Positions 9,241-18,202 of a stretch of 64,000 bases of DNA are shown here, in pieces. The notes under the pieces were generated by a model. That model ran no database searches. It worked only from the letters and a program-made list of their open reading frames with translations, and had not been told where the DNA came from. This DNA is from Vibrio sp. DW001 (GTDB lineage Bacteria > Pseudomonadota > Gammaproteobacteria > Enterobacterales > Vibrionaceae), in contig NZ_CP091975.1 of assembly GCF_029016285.1 (NCBI RefSeq), positions 496,001 to 560,000 on the forward strand, written 5' to 3'. The translations under genes and the position numbers were made by a program. Every line of letters begins with the position of its first letter. Position 1 is the stretch's first letter.

Positions 9241-10479
9241 TTGTTTAGGGAAGAGGTGATAAAGGCCAAAAAACAACGATTACTGGGTGACGTTATAATC
9301 ATCCAACCTGTTTCTATTTATCTAACGTGCTTTGTTATTTTTGTTCTGTTTTTATTGCTCTCTTTATATTTAACTCAAGCTTACTATTCTAGAAAGGAGA
9401 CGGTGAAAGGTTATCTCATTCCTGATAAAGGTGTCGTGAGGGTTTACTCGAATCGTACAGGGGTTATAGAGCACTTATACGTTAAAGAGGGTGATGAAGT
9501 TATTCAGGGAGATAACCTTGCAAAAATCAAAAATAGCCAAAGCTTATCTTCTGGGGTTGAATTATCCGTTGCGCTGGCCAAAGAACTAACAGTCCAAATT
9601 AATGCTCTTAATCGAGAGTATGACGCAACCACATTGATGTATGAAAAAGAGTTAGCTAGCACTAAAAGCCAACTTGCCCAACTGTATCAAAGCTTAAAGG
9701 TGATTAAGAACGCTCAAAAGACAAGATCTAAAAAGCTGGCACTTAAAAAACAACAGATAACCAATAACAAGCATTTGTTTGATAAAGGGTTTCTTTCATC
9801 TAATCAGTTTGACTTATTGCAAGGCGAATATTTAGATGAACTCGAATCGAACGATCGATTAGAAAAAGAGTTGGTTACTATTCAAATTCAGATCTCGGAA
9901 CTAGAGTCCGAACGCCTTGTTTTTCCAGAGCAAAAAATAGTAAAACAATCGGCCATTACACGACATATCTCAGAACTCACAGCGCAGCTTACTGAAATGC
10001 AAAACCAGTATGAATTTGTCGAAAAAGCCCCCGAAAGTGGCATTGTAACCACTGTCCAGCCAACTCTAGGTATGCGTGTAGATACCGACACACCATTGCT
10101 TAGTATTATCCCCATTGATTCACCATTAGAAATAGAATTACTACTACCGACACGCTCTGCTGGGTTTGTTCAGATAGGAGATACTGTCAATATTCGCTTC
10201 GATGCATTTCCCTACCAAAAATTTGGTTTAGTGGTTGGTAGAATATCAAGCATAGATAAATCCCTTATTCTTCCAAGTGAGAAAGCACTTCCAATATCGG
10301 TCAATCAAGCGATGTATCGAGTGCGAGCATCGCTTACTCAGCAGTCTATCCGAGCCTATGGGAAAGTATTTCCGCTTAAGGTCGGCATGATTGCCGATGC
10401 CGATATTGTTTTAGAAAGACGTAGCTTATTAGAGTGGTTGCTTGATCCTATTTACGCAGTGAAAGGTAAGTTGGGATGA
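9241..10479 (+). CDS. HlyD-family membrane fusion protein of peptide exporter
   Basis: A 412-residue periplasmic adaptor of the CvaA/HlyD type, linking an inner-membrane ABC exporter to an outer-membrane channel. There is one membrane helix near residues 22-45, then a lipoyl-like segment (VKGYLIPDKGVVRVYS, GVIEHLYVKEGDEVIQGDNLAKI), a long coiled coil (about 95-235), the second lipoyl half (APESGIVTTVQPTLGMRVD) and a beta-barrel. I kept the TTG start at 9241 because the resulting MFREEV matches the MFR start typical of this family; a GTG at 9256 is the alternative. It overlaps the exporter gene by an ATGA junction. No outer-membrane TolC gene is nearby, so the genomic TolC is presumably used. 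Confidence 0.9.
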   Translation: MFREEVIKAKKQRLLGDVIIIQPVSIYLTCFVIFVLFLLLSLYLTQAYYSRKETVKGYLIPDKGVVRVYSNRTGVIEHLYVKEGDEVIQGDNLAKIKNSQSLSSGVELSVALAKELTVQINALNREYDATTLMYEKELASTKSQLAQLYQSLKVIKNAQKTRSKKLALKKQQITNNKHLFDKGFLSSNQFDLLQGEYLDELESNDRLEKELVTIQIQISELESERLVFPEQKIVKQSAITRHISELTAQLTEMQNQYEFVEKAPESGIVTTVQPTLGMRVDTDTPLLSIIPIDSPLEIELLLPTRSAGFVQIGDTVNIRFDAFPYQKFGLVVGRISSIDKSLILPSEKALPISVNQAMYRVRASLTQQSIRAYGKVFPLKVGMIADADIVLERRSLLEWLLDPIYAVKGKLG

Positions 10480-12599
10480 GCGAGCATAGCCCGAAACCTT
10501 CAATACAAGAGGCGTTAACGAGTGCATCTGAATTGCTTGCCTATTCTGGTAAGAGAAAAGTACCTTTAGTTTTACAATCGGAAGTCGCGGAATGTGGCTT
10601 AGCTTGTATTGCAATGATTGCCTCATATTTTGGTCAGCGGATCAATTTATCTCCGTTAAGGCAACACTTGAATCTCGACACACAAGGTATGAACTTCAAT
10701 CAGCTTATGGGTGTTGCAAGTGATTTGAATTTTTCGTGCAGAGCAGTTCAATGCTCGTTACATGAGGTTGGCCAGCTTAAGCTTCCCTGTATTTTACATT
10801 GGAATATGGACCACTTTGTTGTTCTTATCGGGGTAACGAAAAAAGCTATTTTTATCAATGATCCTGCGTTTGGTAAACGAAAAATAAATCTAAAACAACT
10901 CAGTACATCCTACACTGGTGTGGCTTTAGAGCTTTGCCCTACCGCTGAGTTTAAAAAGCAAGATCTTCGAGTAGTGATGAAGATCCAACAACTTTGGCAT
11001 AAGGTCTCTGGCCTAAAGCGCTCTTTGTTAGCGCTATTTTCTCTTTCTATTATCTTGCAGGGCATAGCACTACTTTCGCCTTATTACATGCAATGGGTAA
11101 TCGACAATGTTCTATTAAGTAACGATAAGCCACTATTGATTGTATTGGCTTTTGGTTTCGCACTGTTGATGGTCTTAAAAATTGGGGTTGGGGTGTTTAG
11201 AAGCTGGTTGGTGTTGCGTTTCAGTAGTGCTTTGAATATTCAAATGGGTGCGAATTTGTTTCATCATCTATTAAGATTGCCAATGTCTTTTTTTGAGAAA
11301 AGACACATAGGGGATATTGTATCCCGATTTGGCTCATTAGGATCTATCAGAGAAATGCTGACAACAGGCTTAGTGGAGGCTTTGATTGATGGATTAATGG
11401 CCGTTGTCGTTCTTGTTGTTATGTACCTTTATCACCCTGTTTTAGCTACGCTGGTTCTCGGTGCGGTTTTTGCCTCATTTATTATTCAGTTGCTTTTTTA
11501 TTATCCCAACAGACGAATTACCGAAGAATCGATTGTTGCTGAAGCAAAAGAAGATTCTACTTTTTTGGAATCGATAAGGGCGATTCAAACCATCAAGCTT
11601 TTTTCCCATGAAAGCAGCCGTCAAAACAGATGGTTAAATCGTTTTGCCGAGGTGATCAATACCAATATTAGACTTGGAAAATTAAGCATTGCTGAAGATA
11701 CCATCAATAGTTTGTTGTTTGGTTTGGAGTCTATTTTAGTTGTTTACCTTGGCGCATTAGCAGTGATGGAAGGAAGCCTTACGGTTGGTATGTTGTTGGC
11801 CTTTATCGCCTATAAAGGTCAGTTTATTGGTAGCGTAACCAGTTTTGTTGATAACTTGTTTGCCTTTAAGTTGCTTAGCTTACATTTAGAGCGTATTTCG
11901 GATATCGCATTGCAAGAGAAAGAGCAGCAAGTGAGTAATAGTGCGGTACTTCCTCGTGTAGTCAGAGGGCATCTTAGACTAGAGAAAATCTGTTTTCGTT
12001 ATGCAGATAATGCAAAATGGATCCTTGAGGATATTTCTTTTGAGGTTGCGGCAGGGGAGTCGGTCGCGATCACGGGTGTTTCTGGTTGTGGTAAAACAAC
12101 CTTGTTTAAAATAATTTTAGGATTGCTGAAACCAACTTCCGGAATGGTATTTCTCGATGGGATTGATGTAAACAAATTATCAATAAACGATTATAGGCGT
12201 TGTTTTGGTGCCGTAATGCAAAATGACAATCTTCTTTCCGGTACATTAGCGGAAAATATCACACTTTTTGACTCAAACTACGATGAAAATAAACTAGAGC
12301 GATGTTGTGAGATAGCGTGTATCAAGCAGGATATTGAGGCGCTACCGATGCAGTTCTATTCGTTGGTTGGTGACATGGGCAGCAGCTTTTCTGGGGGGCA
12401 ATTGCAACGGCTATTTCTTGCTAGAGCTTTGTATAAAGAACCCCGAATATTGTGCTTAGACGAGTCGACTAGCCATTTGGATCATGGAAATGAGCAGGAA
12501 ATAAATAGAAATATTAATGAATTAGAAATAACACGAATTTTAATTTCGCACAGCAAAGAAACGATTAGCTCGGTCGATAGGGTTATCTCTTTAACTTAG
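10476..12599 (+). CDS. C39-peptidase ABC exporter (CvaB-like)
   Basis: A 707-residue PCAT-type transporter that cleaves double-glycine leaders and exports the mature peptide. The N-terminal C39 domain has catalytic Cys40 (QSEVAECGLAC), His113 (MDHFVVL) and Asp129 (INDPAFGKR), all intact. Six membrane helices span about 170-450. The ATPase domain carries Walker A GVSGCGKTT (about 534-542), signature FSGGQLQRLFLARAL (about 637) and Walker B ILCLDES (about 655). It overlaps the adaptor gene. The intact triad means it should process leaders like the one on the divergent 188-residue protein. Confidence 0.95.
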   Translation: MSEHSPKPSIQEALTSASELLAYSGKRKVPLVLQSEVAECGLACIAMIASYFGQRINLSPLRQHLNLDTQGMNFNQLMGVASDLNFSCRAVQCSLHEVGQLKLPCILHWNMDHFVVLIGVTKKAIFINDPAFGKRKINLKQLSTSYTGVALELCPTAEFKKQDLRVVMKIQQLWHKVSGLKRSLLALFSLSIILQGIALLSPYYMQWVIDNVLLSNDKPLLIVLAFGFALLMVLKIGVGVFRSWLVLRFSSALNIQMGANLFHHLLRLPMSFFEKRHIGDIVSRFGSLGSIREMLTTGLVEALIDGLMAVVVLVVMYLYHPVLATLVLGAVFASFIIQLLFYYPNRRITEESIVAEAKEDSTFLESIRAIQTIKLFSHESSRQNRWLNRFAEVINTNIRLGKLSIAEDTINSLLFGLESILVVYLGALAVMEGSLTVGMLLAFIAYKGQFIGSVTSFVDNLFAFKLLSLHLERISDIALQEKEQQVSNSAVLPRVVRGHLRLEKICFRYADNAKWILEDISFEVAAGESVAITGVSGCGKTTLFKIILGLLKPTSGMVFLDGIDVNKLSINDYRRCFGAVMQNDNLLSGTLAENITLFDSNYDENKLERCCEIACIKQDIEALPMQFYSLVGDMGSSFSGGQLQRLFLARALYKEPRILCLDESTSHLDHGNEQEINRNINELEITRILISHSKETISSVDRVISLT

Positions 12600-12646
12600 C
12601 GCTTCGTTAGGAGCACCCGTCGCTTACTATTTGCCAGTTGCGAAAA

Positions 12647-12937
12647 TTAGTTCTTCTTATCCTTCCCAAATAAGGCTTTATACCCTTCTATAGCGAGTTG
12701 AGCGACGACGTACATGGGATATGATTTACCATACTCTTCAACGACTCCAGCAAAGCCAAAACGGTAGTATTTTACAGCATCTTCTGCGCTGTCGGCTAGG
12801 ATTGGTTCGCCATCTACTTCAAATTCCGCATTGAGTAACTGCTCTTTTTCGACTAAAAATGTTTCCGAATTCATATCTAAGTAAGTGAATGTTGAACTCT
12901 GGCGACTTGGCACAATAAAAAATTGATACTTAGGCAT
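12647..12937 (-). CDS. hypothetical protein
   Basis: A 96-residue soluble acidic protein (MPKYQFFIVPSRQSSTFTYL at the start). There is no signal peptide or membrane segment, and I do not recognise the family. GAGAG lies before the ATG. It is convergent with the peptide exporter, 47 bases from its end, and lies at the right edge of the accessory island. I see no link to export. Confidence 0.6.
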   Translation of the reverse strand: MPKYQFFIVPSRQSSTFTYLDMNSETFLVEKEQLLNAEFEVDGEPILADSAEDAVKYYRFGFAGVVEEYGKSYPMYVVAQLAIEGYKALFGKDKKN

Positions 12938-13054
12938 AGAAATTCTCTCATTAGTATTAATAATCCATTATCTATATATGCCACATAATCTGTGTCAGTC
13001 GACAAATGAAGGGTGAAATTGAAAAGCATACCCTATATTTTTTTCTCAATACGC

Positions 13055-14248
13055 TTAACACAACACCTTTTTATCTCTTGCGGCTAGGGCTGCAAAACCG
13101 GTACAAATGAGTGCTACAACAGAGATAAGCAGTAAAGGAATAGTCCATGAATCGCTTTGAGCATGGATCTGACCCACAATCGTTGGGCCCGTTGCTGCTA
13201 GAGCATAGCCAATGCCTTGGGACATACCAGAAAGCGCTGCGGCTTGGCTGGCGTTCTCGGTTCGCAAGCCAATAAATGACAACGCAATGATAAACGTAGA
13301 GCAATTTGTAAGGCCAAACAGTCCAACCCAAAATATGGCTAAATCGGGAAGGTAAAGTAAGCCAATTAAAGCGATAAACACACTAAAGGCACATACAGTA
13401 ATAAGCCATCGCTGGTTGTTCTTTCTGCCCAACACTGGAAGTAACAGTAACCCAGGAACCATCGTTGAGAACTGCAAGAAGCCGTAGATATAACCGGCAT
13501 CAATCTCGCTGTAACCAAGGTCGCTTAATATTTTTGGCAGCCACCCTGCTAAAGAGTAAAAAGTGAATGAGTTTAGACCTAAGGCCAATGTAACTTGCCA
13601 TGCGACACTGCTTTTTAGCAAACTGCGTATTGAGGTCGAACTCTCGACAGTATGTTGGTTTTTCACTTTCGACGTTTTTTTTCTGATTTTTGGAAACCAA
13701 ATGATGAGAGCGAGGATTGGAAATAATACGTTCATAAAGAGAGCAAGCTGCCACCCAGTTGAACCAAAAAAAGTAAGCTCAGATAGAGGCACCATTAGGC
13801 TAGAACTTAGTGTTGAGCCAATTCCCATCGTGAATATATAAATAGAGGTGACGACCGCGATGCGTGTCGGATAATTGATTTTTACGACCACAGGCAAAAG
13901 TACATTCCCTATGGCGATGCCGATACCGATGAGAATAGTGCCCAAGTACAATGTTGAAATGAATCCCCATGACCGTAGACCAATACCAAATGAGATGAGC
14001 AATAGCGCAAGCAACAAGCTAGGTTCTAGGCCCAGTTTGCGAGACAAATGGGTAACCATTGGGGAAAACAGAGCAAAAGTGAGCAAAGGTAATGCGGTTA
14101 GGAAGCCAGCAGCGGATGAGGCTAGGTCAAGATCATGCATTATCTGCGCGAGCACAGGGGCCAGACTTGTAAATGGACCTCTTAGATTGAGCGCTAAGAA
14201 TAGTATGCCTAGCATAATTAGAATGCTTACTCGGGTAGGCGCTCTCAT
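13055..14248 (-). CDS. MFS transporter, CynX/NimT-like
   Basis: An inner-membrane permease of about 397 residues with twelve predicted helices. The start LGILFLALNLRGPFTSLAPVL and the following AGFLTALPLLTFALFSP are characteristic of the CynX/NimT (cyanate, 2-nitroimidazole) branch of the major facilitator superfamily. The substrate cannot be read from sequence. I used ATG 14248; a GTG 12 bases further upstream would add MNQH. It is a single gene between the hypothetical gene and the grcA region. Confidence 0.85.
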   Translation of the reverse strand: MRAPTRVSILIMLGILFLALNLRGPFTSLAPVLAQIMHDLDLASSAAGFLTALPLLTFALFSPMVTHLSRKLGLEPSLLLALLLISFGIGLRSWGFISTLYLGTILIGIGIAIGNVLLPVVVKINYPTRIAVVTSIYIFTMGIGSTLSSSLMVPLSELTFFGSTGWQLALFMNVLFPILALIIWFPKIRKKTSKVKNQHTVESSTSIRSLLKSSVAWQVTLALGLNSFTFYSLAGWLPKILSDLGYSEIDAGYIYGFLQFSTMVPGLLLLPVLGRKNNQRWLITVCAFSVFIALIGLLYLPDLAIFWVGLFGLTNCSTFIIALSFIGLRTENASQAAALSGMSQGIGYALAATGPTIVGQIHAQSDSWTIPLLLISVVALICTGFAALAARDKKVLC

Positions 14249-14361
14249 GTGTTGATTCACTTCTGAGGTAGATAAGGTGTTATAGCCTACAGAGCATTGG
14301 GCTGGGAAACAATTGTAGGGAGTAAAATATCGTTAAATTAGAGCATAAAAAAGAGATCAAA

Positions 14362-14386
14362 AAAGGCGCCAATGTGGCGTCTTTTC
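14362..14386 (-). terminator. terminator downstream of the small minus-strand frame
   Basis: Read on the minus strand, GACGCCA-cat-TGGCGCC is followed by a run of T. It closes a minus-strand transcript entering from 14413-14590, giving that small frame its own terminator. Confidence 0.6.
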
Positions 14387-14412
14387 GTTAAGGCTTTATT
14401 ATATCAGTGATA

Positions 14413-14590
14413 TTACCACTTCCAGCTGTTTTCAATCCAACTCCAGTGTACCGTAGGATAAGGTGCTTTTAGAGGCGGAGGGCCGACCAAGGCAAATGAG
14501 AGTACCAAGTTCGCTACAATAAGGAACAATACTGCCCAAAATGTGAACTTTTGTAGATTATTAAAAAAAAAGCCACAGGATATATTTCAT
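14413..14590 (-). pseudogene. small membrane-protein frame broken at a T9 tract
   Basis: Downstream of grcA on the minus strand is a 47-codon frame ending in PTVHWSWIENSWKW after a hydrophobic helix (FWAVLFLIVANLVLSFALVG). It has no ATG. An ATG at 14588-14590 lies in another frame (MKYILWLFF then stop) that would join it exactly if the T9 tract had eight Ts, giving 59 residues. The T9 tract is also the U-run of the grcA terminator, and the ATG sits in that hairpin's loop. So this may be a frameshifted gene, a slippage-dependent product, or a remnant with a non-ATG start. Confidence 0.35.
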
Positions 14591-14602
14591 TATCCTATGG
14601 CT
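14563..14602 (-). terminator. grcA terminator
   Basis: On the minus strand, GCCATAGGATA and TATCCTGTGGC pair around an eight-base loop, followed by nine Ts. It lies just downstream of grcA. Confidence 0.85.
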
Positions 14603-14628
14603 TCGTTATCGGTCTATAACGACGATGT

Positions 14629-15006
14629 TTACATAGTTTCTGTAAAAGTACGCGCAACAACGTCTGCTTGCTGCTCTGGAGTCAGCGAGTTAAAACGTAC
14701 AGCGTAACCAGATACACGAATCGTTAGCTGAGGGTACTTCTCAGGATTCTTGATAGCATCTTCTAACGTTTCACGCTTAAGAACATTAACGTTAAGGTGT
14801 TGGCCACCTTCAACAAGTGGTGCTGTTTCTACTGCAACTTCACGGCTCTCGAATTGACCCAAAGCAGAGGCTGAAACAACTTGGTCAGCTTCAAAGCCAG
14901 AAACCGCTGCTATGCAACGAGCTTCGTTTTTTTCTGAGTCTAGTAGCCAGATAGAGTTTAGTAGCTCATCGTTTGCTGCTTTAGTGATTTGAATACCTTG
15001 GATCAT
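14629..15006 (-). CDS. grcA: autonomous glycyl radical cofactor GrcA
   Basis: A 125-residue spare glycyl-radical domain (YfiD) that repairs oxygen-damaged pyruvate formate-lyase by replacing its cleaved C-terminus. The radical loop [20 protein letters not shown] is intact near the C-terminus. Length fits E. coli GrcA (127). The gene stands alone with a strong terminator and two upstream FNR boxes, consistent with anaerobic or microaerobic induction. Confidence 0.96.
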   Translation of the reverse strand: MIQGIQITKAANDELLNSIWLLDSEKNEARCIAAVSGFEADQVVSASALGQFESREVAVETAPLVEGGQHLNVNVLKRETLEDAIKNPEKYPQLTIRVSGYAVRFNSLTPEQQADVVARTFTETM

Positions 15007-15079
15007 AAACTTCTCCTAGTTCACTTACGTGATTAAATTAATTAGCATATTTCGATAACTTGTTGAAGCCATAATAATA

Positions 15080-15093
15080 TTGATTTAGGTCAA
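15080..15093 (-). promoter_or_regulatory. FNR box, grcA-proximal
   Basis: TTGAT-TTAG-GTCAA matches the FNR consensus TTGAT-N4-ATCAA at all but one base. Its centre is 53 bp from the second box. A start site 40.5 bp downstream would fall near 15046, 40 bases before the grcA ATG. Confidence 0.75.
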
Positions 15094-15132
15094 AATACAA
15101 CTAAAAACCTTGTTTTTTTTGTGCTAATTTTA

Positions 15133-15146
15133 TTGATGTAGGTCAA
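15133..15146 (-). promoter_or_regulatory. FNR box, grcA-distal
   Basis: TTGAT-GTAG-GTCAA is a second near-consensus FNR site. The 53-bp centre spacing equals that of the two FNR sites at E. coli yfiD (-40.5 and -93.5), where the distal site tunes activation down under strict anaerobiosis. The remaining part of the 15007-15348 gap holds only the nfo upstream region. Confidence 0.7.
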
Positions 15147-15348
15147 GAACCCTTTAGTTTCAGTGTTTTCCCGTAAAATGTTGTTCTATATGATAATTTT
15201 GTCACTTACGTATTGTAGTAAATTGACTACATTTTGATATCATACTACTAACCGTATTGCTTAACTAAATTAACAATTTGAGTGTTTGTATTGTTGACCT
15301 TATTACTATAACGTCGTTAAAAACTAACAAATGAAAGAAAGAGTTCTA

Positions 15349-16206
15349 ATGGTGAGTAAAAAATTTATTGGTGCGCATGTATCTGCTTCGGGTGGAGTAG
15401 AGAATGCACCAATTAGAGCGAAAGAGATTGGCGCAAATGCTTTTGCCCTGTTTACTAAAAATCAGAGGCAATGGGTGGCTAAACCCCTAACAGAAGAGAG
15501 TATTAATCAGTTCAAAAAGAACTGTCTCGAATTAGGTTTTGGACCGGAAAAAATACTTCCTCACGATTCCTATCTGATTAACCTTGGCGCACCAGAGCCA
15601 GAGAAGTTAGAAAAGTCGCGCGCCGCATTTATCGATGAGATGGAAAGATGCCAGCAACTTGGTTTGCATTTGCTCAATTTTCATCCTGGGAGCCATTTGA
15701 AACAAATCTCAGAACAGGCGTGCTTAGCGGCAATTGCAGAGTCGATTAACCTTGCCCACCAAGCTGTACCAGATGTTGTGGCTGTTATTGAGAATACAGC
15801 AGGGCAGGGAACGAACCTAGGTTGGCGATTTGAACATCTTGCTGAAATAATTGATCAAGTGGAGGATAAAGAACGGGTGGGGGTTTGCCTTGATACCTGC
15901 CACACTTTTACTGCTGGGTATGATCTGCGTACGAAAGAAGCATGCGAAAAAACGTTTGCTGAATTTGATAGTGTCGTTGGTATGCACTATTTAAGAGCGA
16001 TGCATCTAAATGATTCAAAAGTAGATTTTGATAGTCATGTCGATCGCCATCATTCTTTAGGTAAAGGGAAAATTGGTTGGGATTGCTTTGAATATATAGC
16101 TCAAGATAGCCGATTTGATTCTATACCTTTGATTTTAGAGACAATTGAACCTGAGATATGGGGAGATGAAATTCAAGCTCTCCGTCATTTAGAGATGCAA
16201 CAGTAA
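15349..16206 (+). CDS. nfo: endonuclease IV
   Basis: A 285-residue AP endonuclease of the TIM-barrel type with three zinc ions, cutting 5' of abasic sites in base-excision repair. The conserved [12 protein letters not shown] opens the protein. Metal ligands are visible in [31 protein letters not shown] and HLNDSK. I chose ATG 15349 so that the protein begins [12 protein letters not shown] as in relatives; the frame is open from 15331. It lies upstream of ung, so two uracil-repair steps are neighbours. Confidence 0.95.
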   Translation: MVSKKFIGAHVSASGGVENAPIRAKEIGANAFALFTKNQRQWVAKPLTEESINQFKKNCLELGFGPEKILPHDSYLINLGAPEPEKLEKSRAAFIDEMERCQQLGLHLLNFHPGSHLKQISEQACLAAIAESINLAHQAVPDVVAVIENTAGQGTNLGWRFEHLAEIIDQVEDKERVGVCLDTCHTFTAGYDLRTKEACEKTFAEFDSVVGMHYLRAMHLNDSKVDFDSHVDRHHSLGKGKIGWDCFEYIAQDSRFDSIPLILETIEPEIWGDEIQALRHLEMQQ

Positions 16207-16345
16207 GTTAAATTGAGGCGTTGAATGACGAGTTAACAATAAAATAAAAAGTTGGCATCCTTCTTTCATAGCTAGATTAAGTAAATGATCTTTAGACCGT
16301 TTGCTATACAAACCTAGCCACAACTAGCCACAATAGGATGCCAAT

Positions 16346-16447
16346 ATGCGTTTTTCATCTTTGTTACACAGCCGACCTAGAACCCCAGTGCCATACCGTC
16401 ATGTACAAGGTAGAGGCCATTTTAGAACACCTCAAAGACACGCTTGA
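16346..16447 (+). CDS. possible 33-residue basic microprotein
   Basis: ATG with AGGA seven bases upstream, then 33 codons rich in Arg and His (it contains RPRTPVPYRHVQGRGHFRTP). I know no family. The upstream AGGATGCCAA (16335-16344) is the exact inverse of TTGGCATCCT (about 16252-16261), so the binding site could be masked in a long hairpin. It is the only thing I see in the 357-base gap between nfo and ung, besides a short AACTAGCCACA direct repeat. Confidence 0.3.
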   Translation: MRFSSLLHSRPRTPVPYRHVQGRGHFRTPQRHA

Positions 16448-16563
16448 TCACACTCGAATTTAGTCGTCCCCATGGAAGTGAGGGTCATCGGTTCAAAGAA
16501 CCTCGCTTTCTGTTTCTCTTTTAGGTGTATATTATTCACTTCTTGTTTTAAAGGAGTGCAAAC

Positions 16564-17241
16564 ATGAGCGATAGATTGGCTTGGAACGATGTGATTGAAC
16601 AAGAACAAAAGAAAGACTACTTCAGACAAACCTTAGCATTTGTTCAGTCTGAACGAGAGGCTGGCAAAGTTATTTATCCGTCAGATGCGGATGTTTTTAA
16701 TGCTTTTTTTCTGACCGAAATTAGCGATATAAAAGTCGTGATTATAGGGCAAGATCCTTACCACGGTCCGAATCAAGCTCATGGTCTTTGTTTTTCTGTT
16801 TTACCTGATGTTAAGACACCTCCGTCGCTCGTCAATATCTATAAAGAATTAGCGCAAGATATTGCTAGCTTTGAAATACCCAAACATGGCTTCCTCCAAA
16901 GTTGGGCTAAACAAGGTGTCTTGTTGCTTAATACCGTGCTAACTGTGGAGCAAGGTAAAGCGCACTCTCACTCCAAAGCGGGTTGGGAGGTGTTTACAGA
17001 TAAGATAATTTCCGTGATTGATACGGAGTGCCAAGACGTTGTTTTCTTATTGTGGGGGGCACACGCTCAGAAAAAGGGCAAAGTTATTGACCGTAATAAG
17101 CACCATGTTTTGAATGCTCCGCATCCCTCACCATTATCGGCTCATCGTGGTTTTTTGGGGTGTAAGCACTTCTCTTTAACCAATAAAATTCTGGTTGATA
17201 CAGGTCGAAAACCGATTGACTGGCAACCTAACTTTGATTGA
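16564..17241 (+). CDS. ung: uracil-DNA glycosylase
   Basis: A 225-residue family-1 UDG that removes uracil from DNA. The water-activating motif [18 protein letters not shown] (catalytic Asp near residue 63) and the C-terminal [14 protein letters not shown] loop are intact. Length fits E. coli Ung (229). AAGGAG sits eight bases before the ATG. Confidence 0.98.
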   Translation: MSDRLAWNDVIEQEQKKDYFRQTLAFVQSEREAGKVIYPSDADVFNAFFLTEISDIKVVIIGQDPYHGPNQAHGLCFSVLPDVKTPPSLVNIYKELAQDIASFEIPKHGFLQSWAKQGVLLLNTVLTVEQGKAHSHSKAGWEVFTDKIISVIDTECQDVVFLLWGAHAQKKGKVIDRNKHHVLNAPHPSPLSAHRGFLGCKHFSLTNKILVDTGRKPIDWQPNFD

Positions 17242-17380
17242 TATGCATATTGGTAGCCTGTAATTAATTGGTTGAATTTCGACCGCTATCAAAGCACGCT
17301 TCCCATTCTTTATATACACTTATTACGGGTATGGATATAACTAACCTGAGTTCAGGTTAATTAAAAAGGAGAAGCAAGCA

Positions 17381-17926
17381 ATGATGATGGAGCAAATCCA
17401 CCGCGAACACGGGTATATGGTACGCTTGTTAGCTATTCTTAGGAGCAAATGGAATGCACTGAAGGATGAGAAACCAATTAATTACAGTTTGATCAAAGAA
17501 ATTGTTGATTACCTATCTAGCCATTCTGAAACAGTACATCATCCAAAAGAAGATATACTTTATCGTTATTATGTTGAAAAGTATCCAGCAAATTCTGGAA
17601 TTAAAAATTTGGAACTTGAGCACCAAAAGTTGTCTGAGAAAACTCAAGATTTTATAATAATTGTGGATATGATTCTTCAAGATGCTGTGGTACCTCAGGA
17701 TGTCTTTCTGGATCAGTTAGAAAGCTTTATACAAAACCAGAAGCGTCATTTAGATATTGAAGAAAAAGAGATACTACCGCTGATAAAAAGTACCTTCACG
17801 ACAGAAGATTGGCAGGAAGTGGAAAGTCGCTGGGATCATAGCGATGATGACCCTGTCTTTGGTAATACTATTGCTGACCAATATAAGCAGCTTGCTGAAC
17901 GTGTCAGGCAAGTAAAAGCCGAGTAA
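17381..17926 (+). CDS. hemerythrin-like domain protein
   Basis: A 181-residue four-helix protein with hemerythrin-type metal ligands: HREHGYM near the start, HHPKEDILY near residue 58, a central LELEHQKL and QKRHLDIEEKEILP near residue 125. These His/Glu clusters would bind a di-iron centre used for oxygen or nitric-oxide sensing or iron-sulfur repair in relatives; the role here is unknown. GGAG precedes three consecutive ATGs, so the exact start is uncertain by a few codons. It is monocistronic, followed by a strong hairpin. Confidence 0.85.
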   Translation: MMMEQIHREHGYMVRLLAILRSKWNALKDEKPINYSLIKEIVDYLSSHSETVHHPKEDILYRYYVEKYPANSGIKNLELEHQKLSEKTQDFIIIVDMILQDAVVPQDVFLDQLESFIQNQKRHLDIEEKEILPLIKSTFTTEDWQEVESRWDHSDDDPVFGNTIADQYKQLAERVRQVKAE

Positions 17927-17969
17927 GAATGACGGTTTAGTATGAAAAACCATTACCATCTGTAGGTTT

Positions 17970-17998
17970 AGAAACAGGTACTTAAGTGCCTGTTTCTG
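17970..17998. terminator. bidirectional terminator between hemerythrin-like gene and DUF3545 gene
   Basis: Near-perfect palindrome AGAAACAGG-TACTTAAGTG-CCTGTTTCT, U-rich downstream on the plus strand. It lies between two convergent genes. Confidence 0.7.
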
Positions 17999-18013
17999 TA
18001 TTTTAATTGGTAT

Positions 18014-18202
18014 TTAATAATGATCGTTCTCTTTTAAACCATAGCTATTACAAACATCTAATTCCATCAACTCTCTTTGCAGGCGTTGACGATCTTTTAT
18101 TGCTTCTATTTCACGCCATCGGCGCTTCGCTGGCTTGGCACGGCCAGAACGAGTTGGGTTAGAGTCCGATTCCATAATGTCATCTAGTAGAAAGCCTTCC
18201 AT
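18014..18202 (-). CDS. DUF3545 family protein
   Basis: A 62-residue basic protein containing the DUF3545 core SGRAKPAKRRWREIEAIKDR followed by RLQRELMELD. The family is small and, as I recall, found in Vibrionaceae and related groups; function is unknown. The basic segment followed by an amphipathic helix would suit nucleic-acid or ribosome binding, but that is speculation. Confidence 0.8.
   Translation of the reverse strand: MEGFLLDDIMESDSNPTRSGRAKPAKRRWREIEAIKDRQRLQRELMELDVCNSYGLKENDHY

Noticed and set aside
13563..14255. Long plus-strand frames opposite the CynX-like permease
   Set aside because: They mirror the coding strand of a clear twelve-helix MFS protein and show no domain or start signal.
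16310..16345. Short direct repeat AACTAGCCACA as a CRISPR or attachment site
   Set aside because: Only two imperfect copies in about 20 bases, no spacers, no cas genes and no integrase nearby.
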